64,000 nt of DNA, taken from assembly GCF_014874095.1 (NCBI RefSeq), contig NZ_JADBEB010000001.1:1674001-1738000 (forward strand), written 5' to 3'. The notes under the pieces are model-generated. The model had not been told where the DNA came from. It did not search any database and saw only the letters and a program-made list of their open reading frames with translations. Numbering within the stretch: position 1 is the first letter of the stretch; each line of letters starts with the position of its first letter. Below, one piece after another: positions 15,574 to 24,266 of the stretch. Source of the DNA: Plantactinospora soyae (GTDB lineage Bacteria > Actinomycetota > Actinomycetes > Mycobacteriales > Micromonosporaceae). The translations under genes were made by a program, and so were the position numbers.

Positions 15574-16440
15574 TCAGCGCGGTTCGCGTACGGAGTGCAC
15601 CAGGCTGAGGTCGGCGGGCGGCCACACCTGCGGCGTCGCCTCCCAGGCGGTACGGACGGCAACCGGATCGGCGTACGCGATCGAGGCCAGCCGGTCGACG
15701 AGGTCGAGGTCGATCGCCTCGTCGCGCAGGCCCCAGTCGCGCATCGCCGCCCAGAAGTCCCAGGGCAGCATCTCGACCTTGTTGAGGGCGGCGAGGTCCC
15801 TCACCACGCTGGCGGCGATGAACCAGGCCCCGGAAGCCCCGTCGATGCCGAACCGGGCCGGATCGACCCGACCGGCGCGGTACGCCCGCCAGGCATGGGC
15901 GGCGGGCCAGAAGTCCGCCTCCGGTACGTCGTCCGGATCGATCGCCACCTGGCCGAGCTGGACCCGGTCGAGTTGGGCGTCGACCCGGACCCAGCGTCGA
16001 CCGGTCCACCGTTCGGTGATCCAGTGGTCGTCCCAGAAGCCCTCGTCCGGGCTCGAACGCCGGAAGTAGGCGGCGAATCCGCACCGTACCCGGGAGGGAA
16101 TGTGCCGGGCCCGGAGCAGGGCGCAATAGAGCACGGCGAAATGTCGACAGACGCCGACCATCCGCTGCTCCGGCCGACGATTTCCGGCAATATCCGCCGA
16201 CCGGCCCAGGACGACGTCCAGGATTTCGTCGGCCGGACGGATATTCAGTTCGGCCTCCCGCGCCGCCCCGGCCGGAACGGGAGGCGTGGCGTCGTACGCC
16301 CCGCTCCAGCCGACGTGCTGGATCAGTTCGGCGGTGATGGCACGCAGCTCGCGGGGGTCTGCGGGCAGTCCGGTCAGCACTTTCGCGTGTCGCTCCACAT
16401 TGGTGAGATCGCCGGGAGCGGCATAGAAATCCAGTTCCAT
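15574..16440 (-). CDS. Transglutaminase-like domain protein
   Basis: The 288-aa protein has the catalytic Cys in VGVCRHFAVLYCALLRARHI, the His in FWDDHWITERWTGRRWVRVD and the Asp in VDAQLD, in the order of the transglutaminase/protease-like superfamily. Many bacterial members are peptidases or inactive scaffolds. It has no signal peptide. It resembles the product at 55971-56816 over its length (shared FWDDHW/FFDDHW, RDLA.LN.VE.LPWD and a final D.DL.DRLA), so the window holds two paralogues. The start is weakly supported by its ribosome site. DUF2786 lies upstream on the same strand. Confidence 0.8.
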   Translation of the reverse strand: MELDFYAAPGDLTNVERHAKVLTGLPADPRELRAITAELIQHVGWSGAYDATPPVPAGAAREAELNIRPADEILDVVLGRSADIAGNRRPEQRMVGVCRHFAVLYCALLRARHIPSRVRCGFAAYFRRSSPDEGFWDDHWITERWTGRRWVRVDAQLDRVQLGQVAIDPDDVPEADFWPAAHAWRAYRAGRVDPARFGIDGASGAWFIAASVVRDLAALNKVEMLPWDFWAAMRDWGLRDEAIDLDLVDRLASIAYADPVAVRTAWEATPQVWPPADLSLVHSVREPR

Positions 16441-16522
16441 GCGAAGCAGGCTAGGAAAATCAGCCCCTAATTCGCAACATTTACCACGGATGATTGTTTT
16501 GCCGGCCGGAGCGAGCAGAAAT

Positions 16523-17251
16523 TCAATTCGTTCGTCGGGTCGGCGGGGACAGTGGCGCGGACCGGGCCGAACGCAGGCCGGTGCCGCCGAGATCGGCCCG
16601 CTGGCCCGCCGCCGCACCCTGGTCCAGACCGCCACCGAGCAGGCGCCGCCGTGCCGCCGTACGGAGTCGGGGATAGGTCTCGGCGAGCCGCCGCTCCACC
16701 CGCGCCGACCGGTCGGCCAGCACCAGCGCCAGGGATGGCACCGATCCCGAGGACGGGGTCGAGGCGGCCGCCTCCTCCGCCCTGCGCAGCCGATCGGCGA
16801 CCGTTCCGGCGAAGCCCGCCAGCCAGGAGCGACGGAACGCCGCCGGATGCTCGCCCGACGGCACCCGCGCGGCCGACAGCCCGTGCGCGGCCTGGACCAG
16901 CAGTGAGGTGAACAACACCTCCACCCGTTCCAGGTCACTGCTGAAGCCGAACAGGTGCATGACGAAACCATCGTCCCCGCGTCGGCGCACCGTCCGGCAG
17001 CGCAACGCGTCCGCGACTCCGGCCAGCAGACCCGCCTTGTCCAGGGCGTACGGCGCGGGCACGTCGACGACCCGGTCGCCGACCGGATCGGTGGCCGGAT
17101 CGCGGGCGGCCAGCAGAGCACGGTCCACGCCGTACCGGGCGATCAACTCGGTCGCCTTGGCGGTGAACGCCTCTGCCTCGGCCGCCGTACAGGCCCGGTC
17201 CTCCGCCTTGGCCAGCAGTTTCCGGATCTTGCTGAGCATCGCGTCGGACAT
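16523..17251 (-). CDS. DUF2786-domain protein
   Basis: The first 40 residues (MLSKIRKLLAKAEDRACTAA, then EAEAFTAKATELIARYGVDR) are the DUF2786 signature found in bacterial and phage proteins of unknown function. The middle (YALDKAGLLAGVADALRCR, then FGFSSDLERVEVLFTSL) matches the second conserved block of the same family, where a helix precedes the LFTSLL.Q motif. The C-terminal 40 residues are low in complexity. It is followed after 82 bp by the transglutaminase gene on the same strand. The function is unknown; DNA-associated roles have been suggested for the family but not shown here. Confidence 0.75.
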   Translation of the reverse strand: MSDAMLSKIRKLLAKAEDRACTAAEAEAFTAKATELIARYGVDRALLAARDPATDPVGDRVVDVPAPYALDKAGLLAGVADALRCRTVRRRGDDGFVMHLFGFSSDLERVEVLFTSLLVQAAHGLSAARVPSGEHPAAFRRSWLAGFAGTVADRLRRAEEAAASTPSSGSVPSLALVLADRSARVERRLAETYPRLRTAARRRLLGGGLDQGAAAGQRADLGGTGLRSARSAPLSPPTRRTN

Positions 17252-17468
17252 GCACCACAGCTATCACAACGGACCGACCGGTGCCCGCTGGACAAACCGG
17301 ATGAGGGTCATGCAAAGATGGTCATCGATGAGCAGGGGAACCGGGGGCGCCCACCACCGTACGGTCCGCGATCGAGACCGCGCCGTCGAATCGAACGGCG
17401 CCCCGCCGCCATGCCACCGCCACGGTCGATCGTCCGGCGCGGTGCCGGAGCGTGGCGACCGCCGGAGG

Positions 17469-17885
17469 CTATCCGGCGCGGTGCCGGATGGTGGCGACGG
17501 CGGAGCCGGCGAGGGTCAGCAGGCAGTCCGGCAGTTGCCCGTCGGCGATCGCGGCTCCGAAGAGCGCGGCACCGGTGTCGCCGTCGGAGTTCGCGTACGC
17601 GCTGACGAACCGGGCCACCCAACGGGCGTCGTAGCCGGCCTCGTCGATACCCGGGAAGTCGAGCGTCCACGCCCCTCGCGGTACGCCGTCACCGACCATC
17701 GTCGCGGCCAGGCACCAGGCGACCTCGTAGGCCCCGGCGACGCCGGACCGGTCGACCACCGCATCGAACGTGCCGACCACGGCGTCGCTGTCACCGGCCA
17801 GCGCGGAAGTCAGCACCGCGGTGGCGTCATCGAGCGTCTCCTGCGGAACGTCCGTCACGAGCGGAAGGGTATGCCGCCAGGTCAA
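17469..17885 (-). CDS. Hypothetical protein, 138 aa
   Basis: The protein is acidic and helical, with LDDATAVLTSALAGDSDAVV, YEVAWCLAATMVGDGVPRG and RWVARFVSAYANSDGDTG. Codon use is typical of the genome. I know no family name; similar short acidic proteins are found beside DUF2786-type genes in related actinomycetes. The true start may be a GTG about 10 codons downstream (VTDVPQE...). It has no signal peptide or membrane segment. Confidence 0.55.
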   Translation of the reverse strand: MTWRHTLPLVTDVPQETLDDATAVLTSALAGDSDAVVGTFDAVVDRSGVAGAYEVAWCLAATMVGDGVPRGAWTLDFPGIDEAGYDARWVARFVSAYANSDGDTGAALFGAAIADGQLPDCLLTLAGSAVATIRHRAG

Positions 17886-18029
17886 GCTGTGTCCGACAAA
17901 CCGCCCGACCAGTACCTATCTCGGATGATATTGCCCGCCCTCGACAGGTTGGCATTCGCCCGCAGGCACGGTTCCGGAGCCAGGCACGCTAATGTGCGCA
18001 GCGGATCTCCGGGGAGGAAGGACGACCCA

Positions 18030-19388
18030 ATGCTCGTATCACGCGGCCCACGCCGCGCCGCTCTGACCGCCGCCGCCTGTGCCGCGCTGCTGCTTGCCGG
18101 CTGCGGTTCGGATGGCGAGGGCGAGGCCGCGCAGCCTCAGCCGACCCAGGTGCGCCTGTACGGCACCGACGGCAACATGCAGAACTCCTTCGCCGCGGAG
18201 TTCGACCAGCAGACCGGTCTACTCAAGGGAATGAAGGGCACGACGCCGCTCACCCCGCTGTCCGATGACTTCAAGGAGCGGCTGCGGAAGCTGAACTCGA
18301 AGCTCTCCGACTACCTCTACTCCGCCGAGTCGTACGACGCCGTCGCGATCAGCGCGCTCGCCGCCCAGCTCGCCGGCTCGACCGACTCCGCCGAGATCGC
18401 GAAGCAGATCATCGGGGTCACCACGGGCGGGGAGCGGTGCGACTCGATCGCGGCCTGTCTGCGGCTCGCCCGCAACGGCACGGACATCGCCTATCGGGGC
18501 GTCTCGCTCAGCCGGGGCGGGTTCACCGACATCGGTGAGCCGTCGACCGCGAGCTACGCGACCCTGCACTTCGGCAGCGACGAGCAGCTCGACGACGGCA
18601 AGACCGAGTTCCTCGGTGCCGGCGACGAGTCCTCCGCCAGCGTGAAGCGGCCGCCGGCCGGCAAAAAGCAGACCAAGGCCATCGAGGAGAGCAGCGGTGC
18701 GCCACTGAAGCTCGGCGGCCTGCTGCCCCGTACCGGTGACCTGGCGCTGGCCTACCCGCCGATGGCCGCGGGCGTCGCACTGGCGATCAGCGAGCTCAAC
18801 GGTGCCGGTGGCGTACTCGGCGAGGACGTGGCCTGGGTCGACGGCGACGACGGGACGAACCCGAACACCGCCAAGGCGACCGTGGCGAAGCACGTCGACG
18901 CGGGTGTGCACGTCATCATCGGCGCGGGCGCGTCCGGCATCTCCCGGGCGGTACTCCCCGACGTGGTGGCCGCCGGTCTGGTGCTGTTCTCCCCGAGCAA
19001 CACCGACGCCGGGCTGAGCACCATCGACGACAAGGGGCTGTACTTCCGTACCGCGCCGTCGGACATCCTCCAGGGCCGGGCACTCGCGGACATGATCCTC
19101 CGGGACGGACCGCGCCGGATCGCCCTGGTCGCCCGGAAGGACTCGTACGGCGAGGGCCTGCAGGGCAACGTCCGTGCCGAGTTGGAACGCGCCGGACACG
19201 GCTCGGAACAGGTCCGCCTGTTCAGCTACGACCCACCACCCAACCCCGACTCGCCGCCGGTCAACTTCGCCGCCGGGGCGCAGGAGATCAAGCAGTTCGG
19301 CGCGGACGCGGTTCTGATCATCGGTTTCGGTGAGTCGTCGAAGGTCATCGAGGCGCTCGCCACCGCCGGGGTCAGCCTGCGGGAGTGA
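18030..19388 (+). CDS. Lipoprotein: type-1 substrate-binding protein with circularly permuted halves
   Basis: The 452-aa protein has a lipoprotein signal with LLAGC (Cys25) and a strong GGGGAGGAAGG ribosome site. Residues 40-195 (LYGTDGNMQNSFAAEF, YSAESYDAVAISALAAQLAG, GGERCDSIAACLRLARNGTD, IAYRGVS) look like the C-terminal part of branched-chain-amino-acid-type (LivJ-like) binding proteins. Residues 226-450 (LKLGGLLPRTGDLALAYPPM, AINEL-type helix, VIIGAGASG, LFSPSNTDAG, YFRTAPSDILQGRALADM) look like the N-terminal part, and the protein stops at VIEALATAGVSLRE, where normal members continue. A charged linker (about 196-225) joins the two. No livHMGF transport genes are adjacent; two Ca-repeat proteins follow. 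Confidence 0.8.
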   Translation: MLVSRGPRRAALTAAACAALLLAGCGSDGEGEAAQPQPTQVRLYGTDGNMQNSFAAEFDQQTGLLKGMKGTTPLTPLSDDFKERLRKLNSKLSDYLYSAESYDAVAISALAAQLAGSTDSAEIAKQIIGVTTGGERCDSIAACLRLARNGTDIAYRGVSLSRGGFTDIGEPSTASYATLHFGSDEQLDDGKTEFLGAGDESSASVKRPPAGKKQTKAIEESSGAPLKLGGLLPRTGDLALAYPPMAAGVALAISELNGAGGVLGEDVAWVDGDDGTNPNTAKATVAKHVDAGVHVIIGAGASGISRAVLPDVVAAGLVLFSPSNTDAGLSTIDDKGLYFRTAPSDILQGRALADMILRDGPRRIALVARKDSYGEGLQGNVRAELERAGHGSEQVRLFSYDPPPNPDSPPVNFAAGAQEIKQFGADAVLIIGFGESSKVIEALATAGVSLRE

Positions 19389-19514
19389 CCGGCCGCCCCG
19401 GCCCGGGGCGGCAGAGTGGCACACTTCCGGGAGTCGCCGGACGGTGTCGTACCCCTAGCGTTGCTGGCATGCCGGCGGGTTCGCCGGACACAGCGGCATC
19501 CGGGGAGGTACGAC

Positions 19515-20144
19515 ATGAGTTACGACGGTGATCCCAGTCTGCTGGGCGACGATCTTCCCGAGCAGGAGGCGCCCGGGGTCGACGAGCAGCACGGCCTCGG
19601 GCCGGCGTTGGACCTCGGTGCGGATCCGCTCTCGTCCGAGCGGGTCGGGGCGTACGAGCCGCCGCCGGTCACGTCCGTCGTCACGACCTACGCCGACGGT
19701 ACGACCGAGGTGGCCAACGACATCGACGGCGACGGCTACGCCGACATGCTGCAGTTCGACGTGAACGGTGACGGTACGGCCGACGTCACCTACCAGGACA
19801 CCGACTGGGACGGCCGGCTGGACACCGTCGAGCAGGACTCCAACCTGGACGGTCGGGTCGACCAGGTGATCGAGGACGCGAACTCGGACGGCCGGATCGA
19901 CTCGATCGTCACCGACACGAACCACGACGGCACCGTGGACCGGGTGGTCTCCGACGCCGACTTCGACGGCCGGCCGGACACCTGGCTGACCGACACCGAC
20001 CACGACGGGCGCCCGGACCAGATCCGGACGGACCTCGACGAGGACGGCAAGGCGGACCGGCTGCTGGTGGACACCGACCACGACGGCACCGTGGACCAGG
20101 TCAACTACCACGACCGGGACACCAATCCGTACGTCACGAACTGA
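19515..20144 (+). CDS. Asp-rich repeat protein (EF-hand/dockerin-like calcium loops), 209 aa
   Basis: After an acidic N-terminal 55 residues there are about eleven repeats of roughly 12 residues with the pattern D.(D/N).DG..D.(V/I/W). Examples are DIDGDGYADMLQFDVNGDG, TDWDGRLDTVEQD, TNHDGTVDRVV and TDHDGRPDQI. These match the loop of EF-hand-like and thrombospondin-type-3-like calcium sites. There is no signal peptide. GGGGAGG precedes the ATG. It lies between the permuted lipoprotein and a shorter protein with the same repeat, suggesting local duplication. It is probably a calcium-binding rod; its location in the cell is uncertain. Confidence 0.75.
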   Translation: MSYDGDPSLLGDDLPEQEAPGVDEQHGLGPALDLGADPLSSERVGAYEPPPVTSVVTTYADGTTEVANDIDGDGYADMLQFDVNGDGTADVTYQDTDWDGRLDTVEQDSNLDGRVDQVIEDANSDGRIDSIVTDTNHDGTVDRVVSDADFDGRPDTWLTDTDHDGRPDQIRTDLDEDGKADRLLVDTDHDGTVDQVNYHDRDTNPYVTN

Positions 20145-20340
20145 TCCGACATTCCGCCCCAGTGGCGACGTTGTTCGGTCCGTCCGCCCCCTGGCCCTGG
20201 CATGTTCGGGGCCACGCCGGGGTAGTGGGTGATGGCACAGTCAGGTATGCGGATCCGGGAAGCTCCCGTGGGCGTCCGGGGCGGCACGGAGATCGAGTGT
20301 TCCGACGTGGCCAGTACTTCAGCTGACGGAAGGGCAACAG

Positions 20341-20589
20341 ATGAGCGAGTCGCAGGAGACCGTCGACACGCGCGGTGACGAACGGATCGAACTGCTCCGG
20401 GCGGACACCAACCAGGACGGCAAGACCGATGTCTGGGTGGTGGACACCGACGGTGACGGCAAGGCCGACCTCTTCCAGTTCGACACCGATGGCGACGGCA
20501 AGGTCGACATCACGATGGTCGACTCCAACGAGGATGGCACGCCGGACGAGGTCGTGGACGGCGACGGCGGGCATCCGCCCCTCGCCTGA
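20341..20589 (+). CDS. Short Asp-rich calcium-repeat protein, 82 aa
   Basis: The product has four to five loops (ADTNQDGKTDVWVVDTDGDG, KADLFQFDTDGDG, KVDITMVDSNEDGTPDEVV) of the same type as the 209-aa neighbour. It has no signal peptide and ends soon after the last loop. GGAAGGG serves as ribosome site. A strong hairpin (20644-20702) follows, so it closes the transcription unit. It is likely a paralogue or truncated partner of the preceding gene. Confidence 0.7.
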   Translation: MSESQETVDTRGDERIELLRADTNQDGKTDVWVVDTDGDGKADLFQFDTDGDGKVDITMVDSNEDGTPDEVVDGDGGHPPLA

Positions 20590-20643
20590 CCCGCGTCGCC
20601 GGGCCGACCCTGGAATGCTCGGCGGTCATCCTGGCGGCCGGTC

Positions 20644-20702
20644 GAACGCCGCAGCGGCGGCTTTTCGGGTACGACACCCGGGAAGCCGCCGCTGCGGCGT
20701 TC
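20644..20702. terminator. Long hairpin ending the calcium-repeat unit
   Basis: A 20-bp perfect stem (arms 20644-20663 and 20683-20702) encloses a second stem, CGGGT/ACCCG. It contains no U tract, as is usual for actinomycete terminators. It separates the calcium-repeat genes from the ABC operon. Confidence 0.7.
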
Positions 20703-20929
20703 AGCTGGGTCGGCCCCCGCGCCGATGGGACAGTGAGCCACTTCTCCGGACCGGCGGCGCCCCTCGGACAACAAATTGATCTCGATCGGATCAGCAACAG
20801 GTCACGAAGTCGTCTGTCTGACATTTCACAGCCCGGTACGCCAACCTTTCGCTCCCCCTCGGGCGCTTCGCCAGCCAGAAGGGGCGACGACCGACGCCGC
20901 CCTTCTCGCCATGGGGGAGACGCAGAACG

Positions 20930-23900
20930 ATGAGGCTGGTGTTTCGGCGCGCCCGAGGGGCGAAGAGTCTGCTCCTCGCGGCGACCGGGGCGACCCTGAT
21001 CGCCACCGCCCTGCTCACCGGTCTCGCCGGCTACAGCCGGGAAGTGGTCGACTCCGGTGCGCAGAGTGCGGTCGCGTCCGCCTCCCCGGAGGAGCGGTCA
21101 CTCCTGGTACGCGGCACCGCCGGCGGTTCAGCGGACGAGCTCACCAAGCGGGACGGGGCGGTACGGGCCCGGTTCGTCGACGGCTTCGAGGAGGTTCCCG
21201 CCACCGTCGCCGGAGCCGGGTACGCCGCCGGCCGCCAGCTCTCCGGCCGGACCGGGGACGCGGTTCCGGACGCCCAGGGCGTGGTCTTCGCCTCGGTGGT
21301 GTTCCTCGACGAGCTCGCCGACCACGCCCAGCTCACCTCCGGCGACTGGCCGCGTCCGGGTGGCCGGCCGACCCAGACCGCACTCGCCGAGCCGGTCGCG
21401 AAGATCCTCGGCGTACGGGTCGGCGACCGGATCCCGATCACCGACCGGGTCACCGAGCGGGTCACCGAGGTGACGGTGGCGGGCGTCTGGAAACCCCGCG
21501 ACGTGCGGGACGCGTACTGGCGGCTCGTTCCCGACGTACTGACCGGGGTCGGCTCGGGGTCCGCCACCTACGGCCCGCTGGTGGTCGACCGGGCCGACTT
21601 CCTGAAGGGTTTCGTCGCCAACTCCTCCGCCGCCTGGCTGGTGGAGCCCGACCTGGCCGGGGCGTCCATGTCCGCGTTGGCCCGGTTGGGCGGGGCGGCC
21701 GGCGTGGCCAGCACCACCCTGCCGGCGGAGACCGGCCTCGGCAGATCCGGCCTGGTCACCACAGAGCTCGACGAGTTGGTGCAGCGGCTCGAACGCGCCG
21801 ATCTGGTCGGGCGGTCGGCCCTGGTCACCCCGATGCTGCTCGTCGTGGTGCTCGGCGGGTACGCGCTGCTGCTGGTCGCGCTGCTGCTCACCGAGCAGCG
21901 CCGGGGTGAGACGGCGCTGCTCCGGGCCCGGGGCGCCGGACGGGGACAGGTGGCCGGGCTGGCCGCCCGGGAGGCGCTGCTCGTCGTCCTGCCGGCCGCG
22001 GTGATATCGCCGGTACTCGCCACCGAAGTGGTAAAGCTCGCCGGCCGTACGCCGATGCTGGCCGCCGCCGCGCTGCACCTGAGCCCCCGGGTCGACACGC
22101 TGAGCTGGCTGGTCGCCGTGCTGGCGGCGGCGGGCTGCGCGCTGGCGATGCTCGGCCCGGCACTTCGGCAGGGCGACAGCTACGTCAGTGAGATGGCCAG
22201 CCGGTCCCGCCCGAGCCGCCGGACGATCGCCCAGCGGGCCGGCCTCGACCTGGCGCTGATCGCCCTGGCGGTACTGGGCTGGCTGCAACTGCGGCAGTAC
22301 TCCTCGCCGCTGGTCGGCGCCGGCACCAACACCCTCGGGATCGACCCGCTGCTGGCGGCGACCCCGACGGTCGGCGTACTGGCCGGTGCGGTGCTCGCGC
22401 TGCGCGGGCTGCCGCCGATGGCCCGGCTGGCCGAGCGGTACGTCGACCGCCGGTCCTGGACCGGCACCACGCTCGGAATGTGGCAGGCCGGCCGCCGGCC
22501 GCACGCCGGTCCGGTACTCCTGCTCGCCCTGGCGGTCGCGGTGAGCACCCTCGCCTGGTGCCTGGCCGCCACCTCGGAGCGGTCCCTGACCGACCAGGCC
22601 AACCACCAGGTCGGCGCCGACCTGCGGCTGGTCGAGGCCGCCGGTGCCGCACCACCGGGCCGGGCGGCGCAGCTCGCCGGGCTGCCGGGGGCGCCCCAGG
22701 TCCTGCCGGCCTGGCGGGACAGCCCTCGGCTCGGCGTCGAGGGCGTGCCGGGATCGATGGTCGCCCTGGACGCCGCCGCGGCGAACCAGGTCGTCCAGCT
22801 CCGCGACGACCTGGTCGACGGCGCCCCGGCCGCGCTCTTCGACGGTATGACGGCGGACCGGATCACCGCCCCGTTGACCGAACTGCCGGCCGGAACCCGC
22901 CGACTCACCGGGCAGATCACCACCGCCAACTTCGGGGAGTACGCGCCGTCCCAGGTACGTACCGCCGCCGTCTTCGTCGAACCGAACGGCGGCCACCGCC
23001 GGGTCGCCCTCGGCGCCAGCGCGGACGGTAAGGCGCTGCGGTTCGACGTGGAACTGCCCGAAGGCACCGCACCCGTCCGGCTGGCCGGCTTCCTGGTAGA
23101 CACCCTGGGACCGCAGGGGTACGGCGTCACCTGGCGCCTGGCCGACCTGCGTGCCGCACCCGCCCAGGGTGCCGGTACGGCGGTGCCCCTCACCGACGGC
23201 GGACCGTGGCGGACGGCCGACCGGACCCGACCCGGACCGGACGTACCGCCGCGCGACGGCGTACTGACGGTCCACTACCAGCTCCCCGACAGAGCCGGCC
23301 AGTTCTTCGGAAGCAGCTCCCCGATCCAGTTCGTCGTCTCCCGGAAGCCGGCGAATGGTGCGGTGCCGATCGTGGCGACCCCCGAGGCGTTGTCGGCGCT
23401 CCGGCTGCGGGTCGGCGAGAGCACCCGACTGGTGCTCGCCGGCGCCAGCGTTGACGTCACCATCACCGGCACCGTCGCCGCGGTACCCGGCGTTCCGGAG
23501 GCCGCGGCGCTGCTGGTCGACCTACCCTCGCTGAGCACCGAACTGTTCCACGAGTACGGCATCGTCCCGGTCGCCCAGGAGTGGTGGCTGGGCACCAGCA
23601 CCGGCGGGCACCAGGCGACGGCCCAGGCCGCGACGGCACTCGGTGGGCTGGAGGTCGCCGACCGGAAGGAGGTCGCGGGCCGATCGGGCAGCGACCCGTA
23701 CGGGGTCGGCGCCCGTGCCGCCCTGTTCGCGGCGGCCCTCGGTGCGCTCCTGCTCGCCGCGGTCGGCATCACGGTGGACGTCCGGGCGACCGCCCGGCGC
23801 CGGGTCACCGAACTGGCCGTACTGCACACGCTCGGCGCCGGGCCCCGGCTGTTGGCCCGGTCCCTGATCGTCGAGCAGGGATTCCTCGCCGGCATCGGCG

Positions 23901-24136
23901 TACTCGTCGGGCTGGGCGTGGGTATCGCCGTCGCCGCGACCATGGCGCCGCTGGTCATCCTCACCCCGTCGGCGGAGCGGCCGGTTCCGGCACCACTGCT
24001 GGACATCACCTGGCTGCCGGTCGGCGGGACCGCCGTACTGCTGCTCCTGGTCGCCCTCGGCCTGAGCGGCCTGACCGCCGCCACCATGCGGCAACGTCTG
24101 ACAGCGGCCCAACTCCGAATCGGGGAGGACCGGTGA
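20930..24136 (+). CDS. ABC transporter permease, FtsX/MacB type, 1068 aa
   Basis: An N-terminal helix (residues 13-35, LLLAATGATLIATALLTGLA) is followed by a large extracellular domain. Two FtsX modules then appear: helices at about 305-480, and again at about 925-1060. This matches the duplicated-permease design of large actinobacterial FtsX proteins (LolC/E-like). It transports no small molecule through the membrane in known relatives. MacB/FtsX proteins use ATP to drive periplasmic mechanical work or lipoprotein/peptide extrusion. It is the first gene of a four-gene operon with a second permease and two ATPases. GGGGGAGA lies ahead of the ATG. Confidence 0.85.
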   Translation: MRLVFRRARGAKSLLLAATGATLIATALLTGLAGYSREVVDSGAQSAVASASPEERSLLVRGTAGGSADELTKRDGAVRARFVDGFEEVPATVAGAGYAAGRQLSGRTGDAVPDAQGVVFASVVFLDELADHAQLTSGDWPRPGGRPTQTALAEPVAKILGVRVGDRIPITDRVTERVTEVTVAGVWKPRDVRDAYWRLVPDVLTGVGSGSATYGPLVVDRADFLKGFVANSSAAWLVEPDLAGASMSALARLGGAAGVASTTLPAETGLGRSGLVTTELDELVQRLERADLVGRSALVTPMLLVVVLGGYALLLVALLLTEQRRGETALLRARGAGRGQVAGLAAREALLVVLPAAVISPVLATEVVKLAGRTPMLAAAALHLSPRVDTLSWLVAVLAAAGCALAMLGPALRQGDSYVSEMASRSRPSRRTIAQRAGLDLALIALAVLGWLQLRQYSSPLVGAGTNTLGIDPLLAATPTVGVLAGAVLALRGLPPMARLAERYVDRRSWTGTTLGMWQAGRRPHAGPVLLLALAVAVSTLAWCLAATSERSLTDQANHQVGADLRLVEAAGAAPPGRAAQLAGLPGAPQVLPAWRDSPRLGVEGVPGSMVALDAAAANQVVQLRDDLVDGAPAALFDGMTADRITAPLTELPAGTRRLTGQITTANFGEYAPSQVRTAAVFVEPNGGHRRVALGASADGKALRFDVELPEGTAPVRLAGFLVDTLGPQGYGVTWRLADLRAAPAQGAGTAVPLTDGGPWRTADRTRPGPDVPPRDGVLTVHYQLPDRAGQFFGSSSPIQFVVSRKPANGAVPIVATPEALSALRLRVGESTRLVLAGASVDVTITGTVAAVPGVPEAAALLVDLPSLSTELFHEYGIVPVAQEWWLGTSTGGHQATAQAATALGGLEVADRKEVAGRSGSDPYGVGARAALFAAALGALLLAAVGITVDVRATARRRVTELAVLHTLGAGPRLLARSLIVEQGFLAGIGVLVGLGVGIAVAATMAPLVILTPSAERPVPAPLLDITWLPVGGTAVLLLLVALGLSGLTAATMRQRLTAAQLRIGEDR

Positions 24137-24214
24137 GCGCGAGGAGTGAGCCGGTCTTGCGAGCCCCGCAGTCGCGAACGAAAGCCAGACCGGTGAGCGC
24201 GAGGAGTGAGCCGG
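24128..24214. repeat. Direct repeat of a dispersed intergenic sequence
   Basis: A 27-bp sequence (core GTGAGCGCGAGGAGTGAGCC) occurs at 24128-24154, overlapping the permease stop codon, and again exactly 60 bp later at 24188-24214. The DNA between contains GCGAGCCCCGCAGTCGCGAA. This matches a family of intergenic repeats common in Micromonospora-type genomes. It separates the two permease genes. Confidence 0.7.
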
Positions 24215-24266
24215 GGGCAGGAAGTGAGCAGGGCGCGGGAAATGAGCAGAGGGGAAGGGTGGACCG

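Noticed and set aside
15574-17121. A single 515-aa protein joining the transglutaminase and upstream sequence
   Set aside because: The upstream part of this frame is antisense-like Arg/Cys/Pro sequence out of frame with the real DUF2786 gene; the natural start is the ATG at 16440.
16908-19388. 826-aa extended version of the lipoprotein
   Set aside because: The lipoprotein signal and strong ribosome site place the start at 18030; the upstream part is antisense to DUF2786 and the 138-aa gene.
19515-20589. CRISPR-like or tandem DNA repeat array
   Set aside because: The periodicity comes from the encoded Asp-rich loops; the DNA has no constant repeat with unique spacers. No CRISPR array is seen anywhere in the window.
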